A DNA stretch of 64,000 nt from JAEYOM01 sp036260935 (GTDB taxonomy: Bacteria > Bacillota > Clostridia > Acetivibrionales > DTU013). How positions within the stretch are numbered: position 1 is the first letter of the stretch; the number at the start of each line of letters is the position of its first letter. Below are positions 59,942 to 64,000 of this stretch, piece by piece. The notes beneath the pieces were generated by a model that saw only the letters and a program-made list of their open reading frames with translations, was not told the origin of the DNA and searched no databases. Position numbers and translations under genes: made by a program. The DNA lies in NCBI GenBank assembly GCA_036260935.1, contig DATALQ010000013.1, forward strand, positions 1 through 64,000, in the 5' to 3' direction.

Positions 59942-62767
59942 TCATACCCCTCTGAAATAATGCCCCTTCGTATAACCCGGTCCCGGCTGCATGTTCGCCA
60001 CACGTTTACCCGCCTGTCTGTCTTCGGCTTCCTGCCGTGCCGCCCTGTAAAGCCTGATAAGTTCCTTTATCCGCTCAGGCCCCTCATCCCATATATAAAG
60101 CCTTAGCATTCCTACTCCGGAATCGGTAAGATTGTTTACGATATCGGGTACAAAAAGTACGTCTGAATTCAGTATTATACTCCTGCAATCAGTCCTGTCA
60201 CAAAGCACAGGAAACTCAGAGCCTTTTCTGTCCCTGAGGCTGTATCCCTCCTTACTGCAAGCGCCGCTGCAACCGCGGCCGGCAGTGTACCCTCCTTCGA
60301 TACATCCCACGGGGCAATATTCGCTTATCATCAACGGTATTCTGCCGTAAACCGCGGCCTCCGCGACAATATGCCTACCGTTGTCGGCACTCACAGCAGC
60401 CAAGGCCCTGCCGATGCAGGTCGCCTGCTGAAGCGTCAGTTCCGCGGAGAGTGCAATGCTGTCAAGCCCATACTTTGCCGCCTCGGTAAACGAATCGGTA
60501 TTGAAAATGTTGAGTGAAATGTCTCCCGCCAGCCTAAGTCCGGACGGAACGAATTTACGTATCGTGCCTATATTTCCGCATAGTACGCCCTCTATCAAGG
60601 ATTTGGGTCCTATTCCCACCCCGGCTTCGGGAGCATCGTCCGGATTCCGTTCGTCTTCGTATCCGTCGTCCGGATTCCGTTCATCTTCGTATCCGTCATC
60701 CGAATACCGTCCACCTTCGTGTCCGCCGCCTGTTATACGGCTCAGAAACCTTTCGATCAATTTATCATAATTGCCTCTCGTGATTGCGGGCAGCCAGGCA
60801 AAAACCTCGGTCCCTGCTGCCTGCAGAGCTTTGGCGGTATTTTGGAAGCCTGGCTTTCCAATAGAATTAAAAGGCAGATAGACTCTGTCGGCCCCTAAAG
60901 AAGAATATTCCAGTTCCTTGTCCCACTTGTAAAAGTAAAGGGATAAAGCAGGACGACCGACCGAAATTTGTCCTGACCGTACCTGCGTTATATGCGGCAA
61001 CGAACATCCCACACAGCCGGCAGGCCGCGCCGCACCGTCGCTGTCGATCGCCTGATTGACGCTCTCCAGGCTGCGCCTGTCTGGATAGCGTTCTGCCCTA
61101 ATTTTATAGAGCTCAACGAGCGCCTGTCTCCTGACCTCGTTTATTTCACTTACCGGGATTGTCAGTCCAGAGGCGATTTCAATCTTCAGTTCCGTAAAAA
61201 CAAAAGGCGTCGATCCTGTCCTGTATAGCTGCTCCCTCAGTCTCTCCTCCGAAAGAGGCTTGTTCAAAGCTTCTTCGGGATTCATAGTTCCCTTGGCTGT
61301 GGCGCTATGTCTCCCGGAGTCCCATACACGGAGAATAAGCGGCCGTCCGTGCTGTAAAACCGCCTCGCCGGCAATTTTCACACGCTTTACAAGCTTACCC
61401 GAGAAGGTTTCACGGGCTTGTTTGTTCAACGTTATATCCAAAGTCTTATAAACTCCGAAGCCAGGTGCGATCCTGCCCTTGAATTCCCCGATCACCGCAA
61501 GGTCGCCCTTTTTAGCCATTTTTGCGTTCTGCTTCCCAAGCGTTATAGAGGTAATCGTACCTCCGGGGCTGTCAGTGCCCCCGGTCCATATCTCTACACC
61601 GTCTCCCATGTGCAGATCCCATTCCAGCCTTATCGTCACAGTTTTCGTACGGCTGTCATACGCCTGTACTTTCCCAAGATAGATACCGCTGTTATTGGGT
61701 TTTTCATAGCTCATCATGTCGGCGCCTGTTTTCCCCATCATATAACCTGTGGAAAAACCGCCCCTGTTGTATATCTGAAGGATATCGTGCCTGTCATTTT
61801 CCTCCACACCGGGCAGAGGCCCATTTCCGGCGCCTTTATGCCCGATGGCAAGATCCAGGTACTTTCTGTACAGCCGGACAACAGTAGCTACATATTCGGG
61901 GCTCTTCATCCTGCCCTCGATTTTAAGCGAACGTATGCCAGAATCTGCGATATCAGCCATGAACTCGAGCGTACACATGTCTTTAGGGCTCATAAGGTAT
62001 CCGGAGCGTTCTGTTAAGGTGCGATTCCGGTATTCATTTATCCGCGTGCCGCCCGAACTACCTTCGCCCGAACTGTCCCCGCCGGATCTGCCACCGCCCG
62101 GCCTACTACCGGGTAAAGCCGCCAACTGGTAGGGCAGTCTGCAGGGCTGCGCGCATTTTCCGCGGTTGCCGCTTCTGCCGCCTATCATGCTGCTCATGAG
62201 GCACTGCCCGGAGTAGCAGACGCAGAGCGCTCCGTGCACAAAGACCTCTATTTCGAGTTTCGTATTATGCGCTATATCGGAAATTTCCTTCAAGGGTAGT
62301 TCTCTTGCAAGCACAGCCCTGCTGAAGCCCATGTCTTCGAGCGTACGCACTCCCGCCAGGTCATAGACCGTCATCTGTGTACTGCCGTGCAGGGGCACAT
62401 CCGGCATCACTTTTCTGAGAGCGGCGGCAAGACCCAGATCCTGTACAATAATACCGTCGATACCTGCGTACCTCGCTTCAGCGGCAAATTCGACCGCCTG
62501 TTTTATTTCATCGTCGGAAACGAGAGTATTCAGCGTCAGATAAAGGCTAACGCCGCGCGCGTGGGCATAAAGCAGCTCTTCGCGGAGCATTTCGGCGTCG
62601 AAATTGTCCGCATTCTCCCTTGCGTTAAAAGACCTGCCGCCAAGGTAGACCGCATCCGCTCCGTTTTCCACTGCTGCATGCAGAGCGTCGCGGTTTCCCG
62701 CAGGAGCAAGAAGTTCGATCATTTTTCCGGATTTGTTCAATTCGTTATATGTCCCGGGTCTGTCCAT
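59942..62767 (-). CDS. U32 family peptidase (DUF3656-containing), with repeat insertions
   Basis: 941 residues. The N-terminal barrel starts IELLAPAGNRDALHAAVENG and has ADAVYLGGRSFNARENADNF, then VHGALCVCYSGQCLMSSMIG (conserved Cys). RSLKIEGRMKSPEYVATVV, then a beta-rich region and a DUF3656-type domain follow, and a C-terminal module repeats the barrel theme. Related proteins (RlhA, TrhP) hydroxylate RNA, so an RNA-modification role is likelier than proteolysis. Two low-complexity insertions: GSRPGGGRSGGDSSGEGSSG (62040-62110) and repeats of GYEDERNPDD (60630-60725). Confidence 0.9.
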   Translation of the reverse strand: MDRPGTYNELNKSGKMIELLAPAGNRDALHAAVENGADAVYLGGRSFNARENADNFDAEMLREELLYAHARGVSLYLTLNTLVSDDEIKQAVEFAAEARYAGIDGIIVQDLGLAAALRKVMPDVPLHGSTQMTVYDLAGVRTLEDMGFSRAVLARELPLKEISDIAHNTKLEIEVFVHGALCVCYSGQCLMSSMIGGRSGNRGKCAQPCRLPYQLAALPGSRPGGGRSGGDSSGEGSSGGTRINEYRNRTLTERSGYLMSPKDMCTLEFMADIADSGIRSLKIEGRMKSPEYVATVVRLYRKYLDLAIGHKGAGNGPLPGVEENDRHDILQIYNRGGFSTGYMMGKTGADMMSYEKPNNSGIYLGKVQAYDSRTKTVTIRLEWDLHMGDGVEIWTGGTDSPGGTITSITLGKQNAKMAKKGDLAVIGEFKGRIAPGFGVYKTLDITLNKQARETFSGKLVKRVKIAGEAVLQHGRPLILRVWDSGRHSATAKGTMNPEEALNKPLSEERLREQLYRTGSTPFVFTELKIEIASGLTIPVSEINEVRRQALVELYKIRAERYPDRRSLESVNQAIDSDGAARPAGCVGCSLPHITQVRSGQISVGRPALSLYFYKWDKELEYSSLGADRVYLPFNSIGKPGFQNTAKALQAAGTEVFAWLPAITRGNYDKLIERFLSRITGGGHEGGRYSDDGYEDERNPDDGYEDERNPDDAPEAGVGIGPKSLIEGVLCGNIGTIRKFVPSGLRLAGDISLNIFNTDSFTEAAKYGLDSIALSAELTLQQATCIGRALAAVSADNGRHIVAEAAVYGRIPLMISEYCPVGCIEGGYTAGRGCSGACSKEGYSLRDRKGSEFPVLCDRTDCRSIILNSDVLFVPDIVNNLTDSGVGMLRLYIWDEGPERIKELIRLYRAARQEAEDRQAGKRVANMQPGPGYTKGHYFRGV
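60630..60725 (-). repeat. 30-bp repeats inside the U32 peptidase gene
   Basis: Three units encode GGRYSDDGYE, DERNPDDGYE and DERNPDDAPE. In frame, between the FLSRITGGGHE helix and the conserved SLIEGVLCGNIG segment. Confidence 0.88.
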
Positions 62768-62913
62768 TTTATCACCTGTATATATTTAGAAGGTATTATC
62801 GGATATAGATAATCTATCCCTTAATGCTGCGGCGTATTCCATTATAAACGGCTAATGACGCCGTTAAACGGCTTTTTGGGCCCTGGTCCGTTCCGTTATA
62901 TGGAATTACATAA

Positions 62914-62945
62914 AAATCGCTCCGCAGGTCCTCCCGCGAAGCGAT
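62914..62945 (-). terminator. Terminator of zapA
   Basis: Minus strand: ATCGCTTCGC pairs with GCGGAGCGAT and is followed by TTTTATG. Confidence 0.8.
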
Positions 62946-62959
62946 AATATTGCAAAACC

Positions 62960-63370
62960 TTAGTCTCTCGCTCTTTCTGCCTTATCAAGCGAATTGCGGA
63001 CTTCTCCGAGTTCTGCTTCCCGTTTGGCAAGTTCGAGCTTGAGAGTTGCATTCATTTCGCCCAATGCCGTATTTTCCTGCAGCAGTCGCTGCCTTTCCTC
63101 CTTCAGCCCTTCAAGCTCCTCAAGCGCCTTTTTGAGTTCCTTCCTGGCGTCTTGTTCACCCTCGCGGCTCTTGAAAAAGTCGTCGGCGACATTTATCGCT
63201 GTCAGGACTGCTGCAAGAGAAGTACTGAGACTGTTAGTGTTCCTCAATATCTCAGTCATTTTTTTATCTATATAATGCCCGACCTTCTGAATATACTCTT
63301 CCGGCTCGGTCCCGACTATAGTATAATCCTTGCCTGCAATCCTAAGCTCCACCTTGTTCCTTGTGCTCAA
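62960..63370 (-). CDS. zapA: Cell division protein ZapA
   Basis: 136 residues from TTG 63370 (MSTRNKVELRIAGKDYTIVG), with GAAAGGATG upstream; the longer frame to 63448 has no site. The globular head binds FtsZ (EEYIQKVGHYIDKKMTEI, TAINVADDFFK), and the C-terminal coiled coil (LEELEGLKEERQRLLQEN) mediates tetramer formation. Longer coiled coil than the 85-residue Bacillus form. It promotes Z-ring bundling. Confidence 0.9.
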   Translation of the reverse strand: MSTRNKVELRIAGKDYTIVGTEPEEYIQKVGHYIDKKMTEILRNTNSLSTSLAAVLTAINVADDFFKSREGEQDARKELKKALEELEGLKEERQRLLQENTALGEMNATLKLELAKREAELGEVRNSLDKAERARD

Positions 63371-63428
63371 TGTATCAGCATCCTTTCGGCAGCGCCTTAA
63401 GTTCTTCATCCTGTCGCTTCGCGTAAAG

Positions 63429-63455
63429 AGAGGATGGTCTTTTCCCATCCTCTCA
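63429..63455 (-). terminator. Hairpin between flotillin gene and zapA
   Basis: GAGAGGATGG pairs with CCATCCTCTC around seven bases; followed on the minus strand by TTTACG. It is probably the terminator of the flotillin gene, though the T run is short. Confidence 0.6.
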
Positions 63456-63512
63456 CATTATACTATATTCAGCCAAAAAAGCATATATTTTAATATTTTT
63501 TATCCTTTTTTA

Positions 63513-64000
63513 TTATTTGCTGCTTTCTTTTACGGCATCATTCGCGCTTTCCTTTACCTCTTCCTTGCCGCTCGCATACTTTCTAAGAATATCGGTAATG
63601 TCGACGCCCGTGAGGCCTTTAACTGTTTCAGGCAACTGAGCAATTACACCCGTAATATCCTTTGTCAGCTTCGAAGCGCCGGAATCGCCTATCATGACAA
63701 TTTTTTCCGTCTTCGAGAGAGGCTGTGCCACTGCTGATGCTATGTCCGGCAGCTTTTCGATGACCATCTGCGCGATAGCCGCATCGTTGAACTGCTTGTA
63801 AGCTTCTGCCTTCTTGGCCAGGGCTGCTGCTTCAGCTTCACCCTTTGCTTTGATGATCTCCGCTTCCGCAAGACCTGCCGCCTTTATTGCTTCCGCCTTT
63901 GCAAGACCTTCGGCTTTAATCGCGTAGGATTGCGCTTCGGCGTCCTTGGACTTCTTTACCTTGTCGGCTTCAGCGGAAACTTCGGTCTTGAACCTGTCGG
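63513..64000 (-). CDS. Flotillin/SPFH-family protein, C-terminal part
   Basis: The frame is open through the right edge, so only the last 161 residues or so are present. The visible part is the Ala/Glu/Lys-rich helical region of flotillins (AEGLAKAEAIKAAGLAEAE, IIKAKGEAEAAALAKKAEAY), then QFNDAAIAQMVIEKLPDIA and the conserved KIVMIGDSGASKLT segment, and a charged tail. Flotillins scaffold membrane microdomains. The start is outside the window. Confidence 0.9.
   Translation of the reverse strand, partial: DRFKTEVSAEADKVKKSKDAEAQSYAIKAEGLAKAEAIKAAGLAEAEIIKAKGEAEAAALAKKAEAYKQFNDAAIAQMVIEKLPDIASAVAQPLSKTEKIVMIGDSGASKLTKDITGVIAQLPETVKGLTGVDITDILRKYASGKEEVKESANDAVKESSK

Overview
The window looks like part of a chromosome of a spore-forming anaerobic Firmicute of the class Clostridia, most like the Ruminiclostridium/Acetivibrio type; this is inferred from gene content, not from a search. 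Supporting genes are the sporulation sigma factor SigH, an alpha/beta small acid-soluble spore protein, two CotS-family coat proteins, YtxC, a Cys T-box leader, a tandem glycine riboswitch and a PPi-type phosphofructokinase. Start codons are often TTG or GTG behind strong AGGAGG-type sites.

Layout. (1) 1-6700, minus strand: the first four genes of a BREX phage-defence operon (brxA, brxB, brxC, and pglX cut by the left edge), with a clear sigma-A promoter, beside a tRNA-Thr gene and a degenerate second copy of its 3' half (probable integration scar). (2) 7178-11197, minus: tRNA-Thr, tRNA-Gly, sigH, rlmB, mrnC. (3) 11425-17795, minus: glycine cleavage operon gcvT-gcvH-gcvPA-gcvPB behind a tandem glycine riboswitch, with lipoate ligase lplA upstream. 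(4) 17969-23944, plus: a spore-envelope cluster (amphi-Trp protein, two CotS kinase-fold proteins, a glycosyltransferase, UDP-glucose dehydrogenase, a UDP-uronate epimerase) ending in a glycosyltransferase remnant. (5) 24295-26800, minus: cysE-cysS under a Cys T-box. In Bacillus cysE-cysS-mrnC-rlmB-sigH are adjacent; here regions 3 and 4 split that block.

(6) 26967-41789: mostly small or uncharacterised genes (beta-propeller protein, SLH-TraB/GumN protein, PH-like membrane proteins, OGG glycosylase, DUF3343, DUF6062, DUF4397, a P-loop/Asp23 fusion, YtxC, DUF6873, DUF378, SASP), plus a probable structured RNA with its own promoter and terminator at 33613-33941. (7) 41859-48545: an unexplained hairpin-rich intergenic region, a sugar ABC transporter of the LplABC type, a chemotaxis receptor and a second inverted-repeat element. 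(8) 48707-64000: YebC, a histidine kinase, a CoA-binding protein, YigZ, a Nudix protein, LTA synthase, PPi-phosphofructokinase, a response regulator, an Eco57I-type DNA methylase, dUTPase, a U32 peptidase, ZapA and a flotillin cut by the right edge.

The most unusual signal is recurrent: at least six otherwise ordinary enzymes (RlmB, GcvPA, GcvT, LplA, the Eco57I-type methylase and the U32 peptidase) carry in-frame minisatellite expansions at linkers or termini, and a related degenerate purine-rich tract lies upstream of rlmB. This suggests a genome-wide process that seeds short tandem repeats and tolerates them when they keep frame. The BREX locus is the clearest defence system, but it is a known type.
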